DNA of 64,000 nucleotides from Ga0077560 sp046330435 (lineage in GTDB: Bacteria > Actinomycetota > Thermoleophilia > Miltoncostaeales > Miltoncostaeaceae), in the NCBI GenBank assembly GCA_046330435.1, contig JAXLST010000015.1, positions 1 to 64,000 on the forward strand, read 5' to 3'. A program made the translations under genes and the position numbers. Under the pieces are notes generated by a model that did no database searches, was not told where the DNA came from, and saw only the letters and a program-made list of their open reading frames with translations. The number at the start of each line of letters is the position of its first letter. Positions within the stretch are counted from its first letter, which is position 1. Of the stretch, positions 36,501-45,616 are shown one piece after another.

Positions 36501-37570
36501 CCCTCAGCCCCTCTCGCGCGACCGCGACGTCCCAGCACCGCGAGCAGCAGCAGGGCCAGGAGGATGTTGATGGACGCCGCGGGCAGGCCCGCGTCGATCT
36601 GCAGGGCGTCGCCGCCCACCGCGATGCCGCCCACCACCACCGCGAACACGAGGATCGCGACGGGGTCGTGGCGGCCGAGCCAGCTCACCAGGAAGCCCAG
36701 GAAGCCGTAGACCCCGGCGATGCCGCCCTTGGCGGCGCCCTCGATGCCGGTGAGCTGCACGAAGCCCGCCAGGCCGGCGATGGCGCCGCCGGCGAGCATC
36801 GCCGTGATGATGAGGCGCTTCACCGGCAGGCCGGCGCGGCGCGCGGCCTCCGGGTTGCCGCCCACCACCCGCAGCCGGAAGCCCCAGACGGTGCGGCGGG
36901 AGGCGAACAGGACGACGGCGATGGCGACGACGGCGACGATGATCCCGGCGTGCAGGCGCCCGCCGCCGAACACCGGCAGCCAGTCCAGCAGCGGCAGCCG
37001 CTGAGCCTCCGGGAGGGGCTCGGCCTGCGGGATGCCGAGCGAGCCGGGGTCCTTCCACGGGCCGTTGACCAGGTAGTCCATGACCCGCAGGGCGACGTAG
37101 CTCATCAGCAGCGAGCTGATCGCCTCGTTGAGGTTCACCGTGACCCGCAGGGTCCCGGCGATGCCGCACCAGATGGCGCCGGCGATGGCCGCGCCGATCG
37201 CCAGCAGCGGCAGGGCGACCCAGGTGTCGAGGGTGGACGGCAGGGCCTGCGAGGCGAGGGTCGCCCCGATGACGCCCATGGTGATCTGCCCCTCGCCGCC
37301 CAGGTTCCACAGGCCCGCGCGGGCGGGCACGGCGACCGCGAGCGCCGCGAGGATCACCGGCGCCGCGTAGACCAGCACCTCCCCGGGGCCGATGGGGTCG
37401 ACCACGGCGGCCCGCCACATCGCCGAGAGGGCGTCGAACGGGTCGCTGCCGACCGCGGCGACGAAGAACGCGAAGCCGGCGAGGCCGATCACGACCGCCA
37501 GGCCCCAGCGGCCGAGCTCGGCGAGGAGCGCCTGGCCGGCGCGGGGCCGCCAGGCCCGCAGCGCGGTCAC
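36497..37570 (-). CDS. ABC transporter permease (BMP-type importer, first permease)
   Basis: The 357-residue permease of the BPD_transp_2 type has AVAVPARAGLWNLGGEGQITMGVIGATLA, NEAISSLLMSYVALRVMDYLVNGPWKDPG and the coupling segment RLRVVGGNPEAARRAGLPVKRLI. About nine membrane helices are visible. The PWKDPGS-type loop is typical of YufP/NupP-like subunits of nucleoside importers. The start is a GTG overlapping the ATPase stop as GTGA; the end overlaps the second permease. Confidence 0.88.
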   Translation of the reverse strand: MTALRAWRPRAGQALLAELGRWGLAVVIGLAGFAFFVAAVGSDPFDALSAMWRAAVVDPIGPGEVLVYAAPVILAALAVAVPARAGLWNLGGEGQITMGVIGATLASQALPSTLDTWVALPLLAIGAAIAGAIWCGIAGTLRVTVNLNEAISSLLMSYVALRVMDYLVNGPWKDPGSLGIPQAEPLPEAQRLPLLDWLPVFGGGRLHAGIIVAVVAIAVVLFASRRTVWGFRLRVVGGNPEAARRAGLPVKRLIITAMLAGGAIAGLAGFVQLTGIEGAAKGGIAGVYGFLGFLVSWLGRHDPVAILVFAVVVGGIAVGGDALQIDAGLPAASINILLALLLLAVLGRRGRARGAEG

Positions 37571-39140
37571 GCGGCGACCTGCTCGGGCGGGGTGGCGGGT
37601 GCGCCGCCGGTCATCATCCGCCCGATCTCGTTGCGGTCGGCCCCGCTCGCGTCGACGACGCCGGCGATGTGCCCGTCGTGCATCACCGCGATGCGGTCGC
37701 TCATCTCCATGAGCTCGTCGAGGTCCTCGGAGATCATCAGGACCCCGGCGCCCGCGTCGCGGGCCTCCAGCAGCAGTGACTGCGTGGCGCGGGTCATCGC
37801 GACGTCCAGGCCGCGGCTGGGGTAGGCGGCGACCACCAGGATCGAGGGGCGCCCCAGGGCCCGGGCGAGCATGACCCGCTGGATGTTCCCGCCCGAGAGC
37901 TGGCCCACCACGCGGTCCGGCCCGGCCATCTCCAGGCGCTCGGCGGCCTCGTGGCCGGAGAGCGCGGTGCGGGCCTTCGGCCAGTCGATGCCCAGGCCAC
38001 GCCGGGCGGGGGTGATGCCGCCCAGGACCATGTGCTCCAGCACGGTCATGCCCTCCACCACGGCCTCGGCGCGCGGGTCCTCGGGGACGCCCACCGCGCC
38101 GGCGGCCAGACCGGCCGACGGCGTGGGCCGTTCCAGGGCCCGCTCCCCGATGGCCACGGTGCCGTCGGTGGGGGCGCGGAGTCCCAGGGCGACCTCGGCG
38201 AGCTCGCGCTGGCCGCTCCCGGCGACGCCGGCCACGCCCAGCAGCTCGCCGGCGCGCACGACCAGGTCCACGCCCTTCAGCGCGACGCGGCCGTCGTCGC
38301 CGCGGGCGCGCACCCCGGCAGGACCAGGGCCGGGGCCTGGTCCTCACGGGGCGGGGTGCGGTCGGACGGCAGCGGCGGGACCGGCCGGCCGACCATCGCC
38401 TCCACGAGCTCGCGGTCGTCCACGTCGCCGGGCAGGGCGTCGCTGAGGACGACCTTCCCGCCGCGCAGGACCGTGATGCGGTCGGCGATCTGCCGGACCT
38501 CCGGCAGCTTGTGGGTGATGAGCGCCACCGCGTAGCCGTCCTCGCGCAGGCGGGCGACGGCGCCCATGAGGGCGTCCACCTCCTGCGGGGCGAGGACGCT
38601 GGTGGGCTCGTCCAGGATGAGGACCTTCGCGCCGGCCATCAGCACCTTGAGGATCTCGACGCGCTGGCGCTCCCCGATGGACAGGTTGCGGACGGTCGCG
38701 GTGGGGTTCACCGCCAGCCCGACGCGCTCGGAGGCCTCGGCGACCCTGCGGGCCAGCACGCGGGGGCGCAGCAGCACGCCCTCCCCCGCCAGGCCCAGGC
38801 TGATGTTCTCCAGCACGCTCAGCGCCGGGACCAGCCGCATGTCCTGGAACACCATGCCGATGCCCAGCGACCGGGCCACGGACGGCGACGGGATCTCGAC
38901 GTGGCGGCCCTCCACCACGATGCGCCCGGACTGCGGCGTGTAGATGCCGCACAGGAGCTTCATGAGGGTGCTCTTGCCGGCGCCGTTCTCACCCAGCACG
39001 GCGTGGACCTCGCCGGCGCGGAGGGTCAGCGACACACGGTCGTTGGCGACCAGCTCCCCGAACGCGATGGTCAGGTCATGCGCCTCCAGGGGAGGCGAAT
39101 GGGGCAGCAGGTCGTCGGTCTGGTGCGGGTTCTCGTGCAC
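37567..39140 (-). CDS. ABC transporter ATP-binding protein with two cassettes (one apparent frameshift)
   Basis: Energises the BMP-type importer. The first cassette (39140 to about 38320) has [16 protein letters not shown] (Walker A), [15 protein letters not shown] (signature) and [12 protein letters not shown] (Walker B). The second (about 38313 to 37567) has [13 protein letters not shown], a modified P-loop usual for the second half in this family, [16 protein letters not shown] and [14 protein letters not shown]. The halves are joined as PALVLPG then [17 protein letters not shown] when one C is added to the plus-strand run near 38314, giving the normal length of about 525 residues. Read as given, the first half stops at 38277. 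I prefer start GTG 39140, which is placed as a leaderless start by the promoter; TTG 39155 lies inside the operator. Confidence 0.8.
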
Positions 39141-39145
39141 ACCAG

Positions 39146-39155
39146 TTGTATACAA
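39146..39155. promoter_or_regulatory. Perfect palindrome TTGTATACAA, likely GntR/FCD operator
   Basis: The 10-bp palindrome fits the T-x-G-T-x-x-A-C-x-A consensus of FadR/FCD-type GntR repressors. It lies between the GntR gene and the transporter operon, and its minus-strand TATACA (39152-39147) is positioned as a -10 box 6 nt before the GTG at 39140. Binding there would block RNA polymerase. Confidence 0.7.
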
Positions 39156-39230
39156 ATCGGCCCGTCGCGGGCACGTTGGGTGCCGGGCCAGTTTTCGGCC
39201 GGGCGTTTCCGCCCGGGGGCCAACCGGGCG

Positions 39231-39902
39231 TCAGCCGGCGGCGTCCTCCGCGCCCAGTTCCGCCAGTGCACGGGCCGCCGCGGGGCTCGCGTACTCCTGG
39301 GATTCGCTGATGTGGGCGTCCATGAGATCCGCGGCGCGGTCGGCGTCGCGGGCCTCGACGGCGTCCAGGATCTCCAGGTGCTGGGTGATGGTGGCCGACA
39401 CGCGCCCCGGGTCGAGGAAGTCGTGGACGCGCACCAGGCGGATGCGGGCGTTGATGCCCTCGAGCATCCCGGCCAGCACCCGGCTGCCCGTGAGGCGCGC
39501 CAGTCCGATGTGGAACGCCTCGTCGCGGAACACGGCGTCCTCCCCCGGGTCGGGGGCGTCGCCGCTCCACGCCCTGCGGAGCTGCGCGAGGACCCCGCGG
39601 CCGTTCTCCGCGGCGCACGCACGCCGCACGGACATGTTCTCCAGCACCCGGCGCACGTCGTACAGCTCGCTGATCTCGGCGGTGTCGATCACCGGGGCGC
39701 TGTAGCCGTGCCGTGGGCGGTGCACCAGCAGGCCCTCCTCGGCCAGGCGCCGGCAGGCCTCGCGCACGGGGGTGCGGGACGCCCGGTAGTGGTCGGCGGC
39801 CCACTGCTCGGTGAGCTTCGCGCCCGGCCGGATGCGGCCGCGCAGGAGGTCCGTGCGGATGCGGCGGTAGACGTTCTCTGCGAGCAGGCCGCGGGTGGTC
39901 AC
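39231..39902 (-). CDS. GntR-family transcriptional regulator, FCD type
   Basis: The 223-residue regulator has an N-terminal winged helix (NVYRRIRTDLLRGRIRPGAKLTEQWAADHYRASRTPVREACRRLAEEGLLVHRPRHGYSAPV). Its C-terminal all-helical FCD ligand domain (about 75-215) has ELYDVRRVLENMSVRRAC, FHIGLARLTGS and a final TQHLEILDAVEARDADRAADLMDAHISES. The Asp and His residues that hold a metal in this domain are present. It lies directly upstream of the transporter and biuret operon in the same direction and probably represses it until a pathway intermediate binds. Confidence 0.88.
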   Translation of the reverse strand: MTTRGLLAENVYRRIRTDLLRGRIRPGAKLTEQWAADHYRASRTPVREACRRLAEEGLLVHRPRHGYSAPVIDTAEISELYDVRRVLENMSVRRACAAENGRGVLAQLRRAWSGDAPDPGEDAVFRDEAFHIGLARLTGSRVLAGMLEGINARIRLVRVHDFLDPGRVSATITQHLEILDAVEARDADRAADLMDAHISESQEYASPAAARALAELGAEDAAG

Positions 39903-40001
39903 GTCGGGCGTCTCCGGGGGTGGGGGCGTGCCTGACGGGGCTGAGGATACCCCCGTGCATCGTGCGCGCGGCGTGGCCCCGCTGTTAGGTTGGCCCGCGG
40001 A

Positions 40002-41018
40002 GTGGACGCCCCGATGCCATCCGGCCGCCGGCGCACCGCGATCGCGGTGGCCGCGCTCGTCACGGCGGCGGCCGTCGTGGCCGCCGTGGTGATCGGCACG
40101 CGCGGCGGGGGCGGCGGCGGCACCTCGACGGGCGTCACGCAGACCTCGGCGTCCACGCAGCCGCTGCCGCCCGACGTGCCGCCCCTGCCCGAGTGGGGCC
40201 CGGTGGCGGGCGTGCCGGACACCTTCGCGGTGCCCGCGGGAGGTGACGCCACCGTCCAGGACATGGCGGACGGCACCCGCGTGGAGATCACCCGCGGCGA
40301 CGGCACCACCTACGCCACCGCCGAGCTCGACGCGTCCGGCCGGTACCGCGGCGTGGACTACTACGACGCCTCGGGCGACCTGGAGCTGTCGATCGACCGC
40401 GTCGACGTCCTGCCGCCGGGCCGTCCCCTGTCAGCCGGCCAGGCGGGGCGCGGCGGGTGCGGCAACGCCCAGAACCGCAGCGGGTTCCGGTGGACCTCCC
40501 TCCCCATCCCCTGGCGGCTCAACGCCCGGTCGGTGCCCCGGCGGCTTGGGGCGTCCCGGGTGCTCACCGTCGCGAAGGCCGCACGCAACGTCTGGGTGCG
40601 CAACATCAACCGCTGCGGCGTGCCGGACGCCTCGGCGGTGCGGTTCACCTACCGCGGCACCACGACCCGCGGGATCGGCAAGAACGGCGTGAACAGCATC
40701 GGGTTCGGCGAGACCGACGAGCTGGGCGGCGCCTGCGTGGGCTCCGTGGCCTGCACGTTCACCTGGTCCCAGGGGAATCGCTCGGTGGAGAGCGACATCC
40801 GCGTCGACAAGAACCATCCGCGCGGGTACGCCGCCGGGGGGCGGCCGGGGCGCCGCATCGACCTGCAGAGCGTCCTGGTGCACGAGACCGGGCATACCCT
40901 GGGGCTGGAGCACGTGAGCGATCCGGGGAACGTGATGTTCCCCTTCGTCCGTGCCGGCAACACCACCTACCGGCGGCTGGGGAGGGGCGATGCGCTGGCC
41001 AGCAACGCGCTGTACTAG
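40002..41018 (+). CDS. Secreted or membrane-anchored matrixin-type zinc metalloprotease
   Basis: The 338-residue protein has an N-terminal membrane segment (RRTAIAVAALVTAAAVVAAVVIG), a Gly/Ser/Thr/Pro linker, a beta-rich region (about 75-140) and a C-terminal metallopeptidase domain. VLVHETGHTLGLEH is the M10-type zinc site HExxHxxGxxH, and the later NVMFPF is the Met-turn. The domain also has Cys residues (GGCGNAQ, NRCGVP, GACVGSVAC) able to form disulphides. Its natural target is unknown. GTG 40002 fits a TAGGTT -10 box 10 nt upstream; ATG 40014 is an alternative. The 3' end overlaps the next gene's start. Confidence 0.82.
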   Translation: MDAPMPSGRRRTAIAVAALVTAAAVVAAVVIGTRGGGGGGTSTGVTQTSASTQPLPPDVPPLPEWGPVAGVPDTFAVPAGGDATVQDMADGTRVEITRGDGTTYATAELDASGRYRGVDYYDASGDLELSIDRVDVLPPGRPLSAGQAGRGGCGNAQNRSGFRWTSLPIPWRLNARSVPRRLGASRVLTVAKAARNVWVRNINRCGVPDASAVRFTYRGTTTRGIGKNGVNSIGFGETDELGGACVGSVACTFTWSQGNRSVESDIRVDKNHPRGYAAGGRPGRRIDLQSVLVHETGHTLGLEHVSDPGNVMFPFVRAGNTTYRRLGRGDALASNALY

Positions 41019-41517
41019 CCGCCGCGCCGCGGCCCTCGCCGCATGCCTGGCGCTGGCCGCCGCCGGCTGCGGCGGCGACTCCTCGCAGGTGACGCCCACG
41101 CAGCCGACGACCGCCGTGCAGACCCTCACGGTGACCACCCCCACGGCGCCCGCAGGCGGCCCGCCCCCGGTGCGCGTGATCGGCGAGACCGGCGAGACCG
41201 AGATGGTGGCCTACGGCGGGTGCTGGCGGGAGGACGGCACGCAGGTCTGCGGGGACCCGACGTGGCCTCAGTGCCCGAGTGCCTCCCTCCCGGACATCCC
41301 GGCCTTCCCCGGTGACGAGCTCACCTTCGTCCTGCCGGTGCAGCGGGTGACATCGCTGACGCTCACGACCGGGGACGGCACCACGGTCACGAAGCTCGAC
41401 CCCTCGACGAAGGTCGACTGGAACGTGGTCGTCCCGGAGGGGCCCATGGTGCTGCGCGCCGAGGTCCCCGGGCGCGGCGACCCGGCCTGGGCGGGGTGCC
41501 TGCTGCGCATGCGCTGA
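40990..41517 (+). CDS. Small lipoprotein of unknown function
   Basis: The 175-residue protein has a lipoprotein signal (RRAAALAACLALAAAGCGGD, lipobox AAGC), a Thr/Pro linker and a compact domain with four further Cys residues (GGCWR, TQVCGD, PQCPS, AGCLL). It begins inside the end of the metalloprotease gene, with GGAGGGG just before the ATG, so the two are co-expressed. It may be a partner or inhibitor of that protease; no family recognised. Confidence 0.65.
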   Translation: MRWPATRCTSRRAAALAACLALAAAGCGGDSSQVTPTQPTTAVQTLTVTTPTAPAGGPPPVRVIGETGETEMVAYGGCWREDGTQVCGDPTWPQCPSASLPDIPAFPGDELTFVLPVQRVTSLTLTTGDGTTVTKLDPSTKVDWNVVVPEGPMVLRAEVPGRGDPAWAGCLLRMR

Positions 41518-41641
41518 CGCGCGGGTCCGGCCGCACCGAACGGCGCGTTGACGAGCCGTTCGCCCGCGGGGGAGAGTTCGCCATCGCACCAGGGTTCCAC
41601 GGTGAGCCCGTGACGGCGGGGAGCGGAACGTGCCACATGGG

Positions 41642-42985
41642 ATGAGGCGGTGGGGCGGCGGTCCCCGGTCGCGGTCCGCGCGCATCGTGCGGGTGGCCGT
41701 CGTCGCCGGTGGGATGGCGGCGATGGTCGCCGGGTCGAGCGGGTGCGTGATCTACCGGACCAGCCCGATCTCGCAGCCGGGACTGATCGGCCCCGTGGCC
41801 CTGGACGTCCACGCGTGCATCTCGGCGGTGGGGTCGCAGTGCCCTGAACAGGGGCTCTCGAACCTGTCGCCCCAGCCCACCGGGAACCCGGTGCAGGTCC
41901 TCGTCGCAATCGAGGCCCCGGTCAGCTGGGTCCTCCCGGATGTCATCCCGGGATCGACCAGCACGGATCCGTCGAGCTTCCGCGCGACGATGCGCAGGAG
42001 CCCGTCGTACGAGGCGGCGATCGCCGAACGCCAACCCACCTCACCGGGGAAGCGATGGAACGGGTACATCAGCGATCCGATCACGACCTGGAACCCCGGC
42101 GAGACCCTTCACAACTTCGTGATCCTCGACCGCTTGCCGATGCCGGACGGCGGTCCCAACACCGTGCCTCCGGACGTCAGATACGCCACGGGCGGCAGGG
42201 TCATCTCGGACCAGCTCACGGCCGACCGGCCCGTCGCCTGCGGTCTGGCCGAGGGAACGGTGTGCGACGACAGCGTCGTCGGCGTGAGTTACAACGACCG
42301 GCTGCTCCACGACCTGCGGCTCGTCGCCCCCGCATCCGTCACGGCGGTGCCCGGCACCACGGTGCTCGTGCCGGTGACCGCCCGGTTCGCGGGTCCCGCA
42401 GGACCGGAGTTCTCGTTCGCACTCACCACGGCCACGACGTTGCCCGGGGCGGTGGCGACGCCGAACGTGCCCACGCTCACCCCGCCGAGCGACAGCGACT
42501 CGAGCCTGAACATGTCGGTCGCGGTGCCGGCGAACACCACACCGGGGACGTATGCGGTCACGATGACGGCCACCGTCGGCGGGACCCGTCAGTCGACCTC
42601 GGCCACGGTGAATCTGGTGGTGCCGGCCGGCGGCACCGCTCCGGGGACGCCCGGGACGCCCGGGACCTCGGGGGCCACTCCCCCCTCTGTCTCCCTTCGC
42701 GTCGTCCGGGGGTTTCCGGCGAAGACGGCGCGTGCGAAGGGCCTGCCGGTTCGCCTGACGACCGACGCCCCGGCGACGGCCACGGTCACGCTCTCCCAGA
42801 CACGCCGCATCCGAAGCCGCGGGCGCGTCGTGCTGCGGTCGGTGCGGGTCGCCCGGCGCACGGTCGCCGTTCCGGCGGGTACCTCCACCGTGCGCGTCAA
42901 GAGCCCGGCGCTGAGGCCGGGTCCCGTCACGATCCGGGTCACCGGCCCCGGGTTCTCGGCACGCACCTCGACCGTCCTCGGCTGA
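41642..42985 (+). CDS. Lipoprotein with repeated beta domains (paralogue 1)
   Basis: The 447-residue protein begins with a basic stretch and a signal with lipobox-like GSSGC (VAVVAGGMAAMVAGSSGCVIYR). A domain (about 25-210) with ISQPGLIGPVALDVHACIS and YNDRLLHDLRLVAP follows. An Ig-like domain (about 215-325) has VTAVPGTTVLVPVTARFAG and TTPGTYAVTMTATVGG. A Pro/Gly/Thr linker leads to a basic C-terminal beta domain (VTLSQTRRI, VLRSVRVARRTVAVPAGTSTVRV). The same order recurs in the next gene. GTG 41630 is an alternative start. Surface location is likely; function unknown. Confidence 0.65.
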   Translation: MRRWGGGPRSRSARIVRVAVVAGGMAAMVAGSSGCVIYRTSPISQPGLIGPVALDVHACISAVGSQCPEQGLSNLSPQPTGNPVQVLVAIEAPVSWVLPDVIPGSTSTDPSSFRATMRRSPSYEAAIAERQPTSPGKRWNGYISDPITTWNPGETLHNFVILDRLPMPDGGPNTVPPDVRYATGGRVISDQLTADRPVACGLAEGTVCDDSVVGVSYNDRLLHDLRLVAPASVTAVPGTTVLVPVTARFAGPAGPEFSFALTTATTLPGAVATPNVPTLTPPSDSDSSLNMSVAVPANTTPGTYAVTMTATVGGTRQSTSATVNLVVPAGGTAPGTPGTPGTSGATPPSVSLRVVRGFPAKTARAKGLPVRLTTDAPATATVTLSQTRRIRSRGRVVLRSVRVARRTVAVPAGTSTVRVKSPALRPGPVTIRVTGPGFSARTSTVLG

Positions 42986-42993
42986 CCGGAGCC

Positions 42994-43021
42994 GGCGGCG
43001 CCGGGGTTCCCCGGCGCCGCC
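42994..43021 (+). terminator. Strong terminator hairpin after lipoprotein paralogue 1
   Basis: GGCGGCGCCGGGG and CCCCGGCGCCGCC form a perfect 13-nt inverted repeat separated by TT, 8 bp after the stop codon. Confidence 0.65.
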
Positions 43022-43358
43022 CAGGAGGCTGCCGCCCCAGGAGATTCACCCGGGCCCTTGGGCACGCGGATGTCGGCGCCGCCGACGACGCTGAGGGCCG
43101 TGATGAGGCCGTGGCCGTCCGCCGAAGCGGGTGATCTGCATTCGGGGTCCGTACCCGGGCGCACCGCGGGGCCACGCCCCGGGCGGAGGCGGCGCCCCCG
43201 CCGCCCGGCGGCGTCGACGGTCGTCGGGCGTCCGTGCTCGCGGAACCGGTGCCGTTGCCCGTCCCGTCATTGGGACGGTGCACGCGGAGCCCTTCGGATG
43301 GCCCGTTGTCCCGGCGTCGTCGCGCCCCATAGCGTCCGGCCACGGCGGGCCGCTCGGG
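43022..43358. other. Gap before lipoprotein paralogue 2
   Basis: I see no supported gene. An in-frame extension of the next gene reaches 43131, but its residues are Arg/Pro/Gly-rich without a signal, so it is treated as untranslated. A TAGCGT at 43330-43335 could be the -10 box. Confidence 0.4.
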
Positions 43359-44750
43359 ATGAACGCGCATCGCCGGAGGGCGACGACGAGACCGGGAGTG
43401 CGCGCCGTGAGGGGATGGCGGGAATGGAACGCACGGGGCGCGGGGCGCTCCGCCCGGATGCTGGGGGCCGCGGGCGGGCTGTCCGCGGTGGTGGCGTTCA
43501 GCAGCGGGTGCATCGGGTCGAACGGCCTCGCCATCCAGCAGAAGGGCCTGCTGGGGCCGGGCGTCATGGTGGTCTCGAGCTGCGTGTCGCAGAAGAACTC
43601 CCAGGCCTGCCCGAGCGGCGGGCGCTCGGGCATCTTCCCCACCCCCACGCCCGGGACGGGTGTGCAGGCGCTCGTGGGGTTCCGGACGACGACCGCCTAT
43701 GTGTTCCCGGACACCGTCGCCGACCCCGCGAGCCCGGTGTTCTTCGACTGGTTCGGGGGCAACTGGAAGCGCAGCCCGACCTATGAGGCCGCGCTGACCG
43801 AGCTGTACCCGCCGCCACCGGGGCAGCGCTGGACCGGCTACATCTCCGAGCCGCGTGAGGCGTTCACGCCCGGCGCCACGTACGTCGACTTCGTCGAGTT
43901 CCTCCGGCCTCCGGCGGCGGATGGCACGCCGTCCCCATCCGGTGTGGATGCCGTCCTCGTCCAGGGCGTGCGGTCCGTCACCGCCGACCACCCCGCGGAT
44001 CGCCCGGTGGAGTGCAGCATCGCGTCGGTGACGGTGTGCGACGAGCAGTTCACCACGTACTCCTTCGCGAAGCGCCTGCACGATCTGTCGATCCTGCGCC
44101 CGCCGGCGGTGACCGCCGCCCGCGGCACGACCGCGGTCATCCCCATCACCGCGAAGTTCGCGGGTGAGGCGGACCCCAAGTACAACTTCGCGCTCACCGC
44201 CACCACGACGCTGCCCGGCACGAGCGCGACCCCGAACGTCCCGACGCTCGCGCCGCCGGCGGATTCCACCACCTCGGTGAGCGTGTCGGTCCCGGTGCCG
44301 GCGGACGCCGTCCCCGGCACCTACGGCGTCACGGTGACCGCCACGCTCAGCACCGGCGAGACCCGCTCCGCGACCGGCACGCTCGTCGTCCCGGCCCCGC
44401 CCGGCACCCCCGCCGGCCCCCAGGGCGGCACGCCGTCCGGCGGGGTGCCGACCGTCAGGTTCGGCGTCGCACGCGGGTTCACCGCCGCGGCCGCGCGCAC
44501 CCGGGGCCTCCCTGTGCGCCTGATCACGGACACCGCGACCCGGGCAACGATCACGCTGTCGCAGGCCCGCCGGGTCCGCATCGGCCGCCGCGTGGTGGTG
44601 CGAAGCGTGCGCGTCGCACGGCGGACGGTGACCGTCCTCGCCGGCACGACCACCGTGCGGGTCAAGAGCAGGAACCTGCGGCCCGGCACCGTCACCGTCC
44701 TGGTGAGCGGCACCCGGTTCTCCGTGCGCGGGAGGACCGTGCTGCGGTGA
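43359..44750 (+). CDS. Lipoprotein with repeated beta domains (paralogue 2)
   Basis: The 463-residue paralogue of the preceding gene has the same layout. The lipobox-like FSSGC follows GAAGGLSAVVA. The first domain has QKGLLGPGVMVVSSCVS, the PTYEAALTELYP and RWTGYISEP patterns and YSFAKRLHDLSILRPP. The Ig-like domain has TTAVIPITAKFAGEADPKYNFALT and AVPGTYGVTVTATL. A Pro/Gly linker and a basic C-terminal domain follow (VVVRSVRVARRTVTVLAGTTTVRVKS). Pairs like this suggest tandem duplication of a surface protein. Function unknown. Confidence 0.68.
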   Translation: MNAHRRRATTRPGVRAVRGWREWNARGAGRSARMLGAAGGLSAVVAFSSGCIGSNGLAIQQKGLLGPGVMVVSSCVSQKNSQACPSGGRSGIFPTPTPGTGVQALVGFRTTTAYVFPDTVADPASPVFFDWFGGNWKRSPTYEAALTELYPPPPGQRWTGYISEPREAFTPGATYVDFVEFLRPPAADGTPSPSGVDAVLVQGVRSVTADHPADRPVECSIASVTVCDEQFTTYSFAKRLHDLSILRPPAVTAARGTTAVIPITAKFAGEADPKYNFALTATTTLPGTSATPNVPTLAPPADSTTSVSVSVPVPADAVPGTYGVTVTATLSTGETRSATGTLVVPAPPGTPAGPQGGTPSGGVPTVRFGVARGFTAAAARTRGLPVRLITDTATRATITLSQARRVRIGRRVVVRSVRVARRTVTVLAGTTTVRVKSRNLRPGTVTVLVSGTRFSVRGRTVLR

Positions 44751-44791
44751 TCCGGGGGTGACCTGACGGCGCTGCGGTGGGCGGCCCCTGC

Positions 44792-44797
44792 TAGGGT
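44792..44797 (+). promoter_or_regulatory. -10-like hexamer TAGGGT of tRNA-Gly
   Basis: TAGGGT ends 11 nt before the tRNA 5' end and matches the hexamer family seen before protein genes here. Confidence 0.5.
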
Positions 44798-44808
44798 CAT
44801 CCCCTGAC

Positions 44809-44882
44809 GCGGGAGTAGCTCAGTTGGCTAGAGCGTCAGCCTTCCAAGCTGAGGGTCGCGGGTTCGAGTCCCGTCTCCCGCT
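44809..44882 (+). tRNA. tRNA-Gly (TCC)
   Basis: The acceptor arms GCGGGAG/CTCCCGC pair. D-arm AGCTCAGTTGGCTAGAGC, anticodon loop CTTCCAA with anticodon TCC and T-arm GGTTCGAGTCC are complete. CCA is not encoded. A lower-GC island begins directly after it. Confidence 0.95.
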
Positions 44883-45616
44883 CTTTATTCCCTACTCATG
44901 ACGCTGTTCTTTTCGTTTCGCCGTCGCCAAGGCGGCCTCCGAGACGAGGAGTGGGGACGCCAGGGGGAAAAGAGCCCCCGACCTTTGACTTGGAATTCCG
45001 CGGTCGACACAGCTCCAGACTCGCCGATCCCCCATGCCCTTACGCTGATTCTTGGCCGACAGACATGGATGCGACCGACTCCGAGAGTTGGATCCCCCAC
45101 TCGCTGATCAGGACGCGTCGGCAGCGCTGGACGCGCTAGCCCGCGTACCTCGTCTGACTCCAGCATCCCTCAAGAACTGGCCCGAGACCTAGAGACCAAG
45201 AATGTTGGAGAACTGCAGGCTCGGTCTCGTCATCGCCTTCCCACCGCACGGGCCGCGCTCGTCGTCCACAGCGCACCCTGCCGCGCGTACGCCAAGGAGG
45301 CGCTGACCAGCAGAAGGCTGAGCTTCCATATCCGAAGCCGCGCAAGCCCAATCATCGCCCTCTCCCGTGACCGTCGGAGAGCCGGACCCCGCTCGTTGCA
45401 GGGTGTTCGTGGCCGGGCACAGTTCGAACTGCTCTGATCACATCGCGCGGATCGCTTTGGTTCATCGCACCGCCCGTGGTCTCACCCTCGGAGGAAGCAA
45501 CCGAGACGCCGTTGGCGGCGAGCTATGGCTGTTCGACCGCAGCTGGGCGCGCCCCGCAGCAGCCGCCAGCCCCGGTACGATGGCTCCGGGCTAGCGTTGC
45601 GACACGAGGTTTTTCG
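44883..45616. other. Leader region of the lower-GC island, no clear gene
   Basis: These 734 bases have visibly lower GC than the flanks and short open frames on both strands with no family resemblance or start signals. They may hold decayed genes. A TAGCGT (45592-45597) and a GAGG (45605-45608) just before the next gene are the only likely control elements. Confidence 0.45.

Noticed and set aside
44885..45351. Small open frames on both strands after tRNA-Gly
   Set aside because: No start signals, no domain resemblance and overlapping frames of equal quality; not supported as genes.
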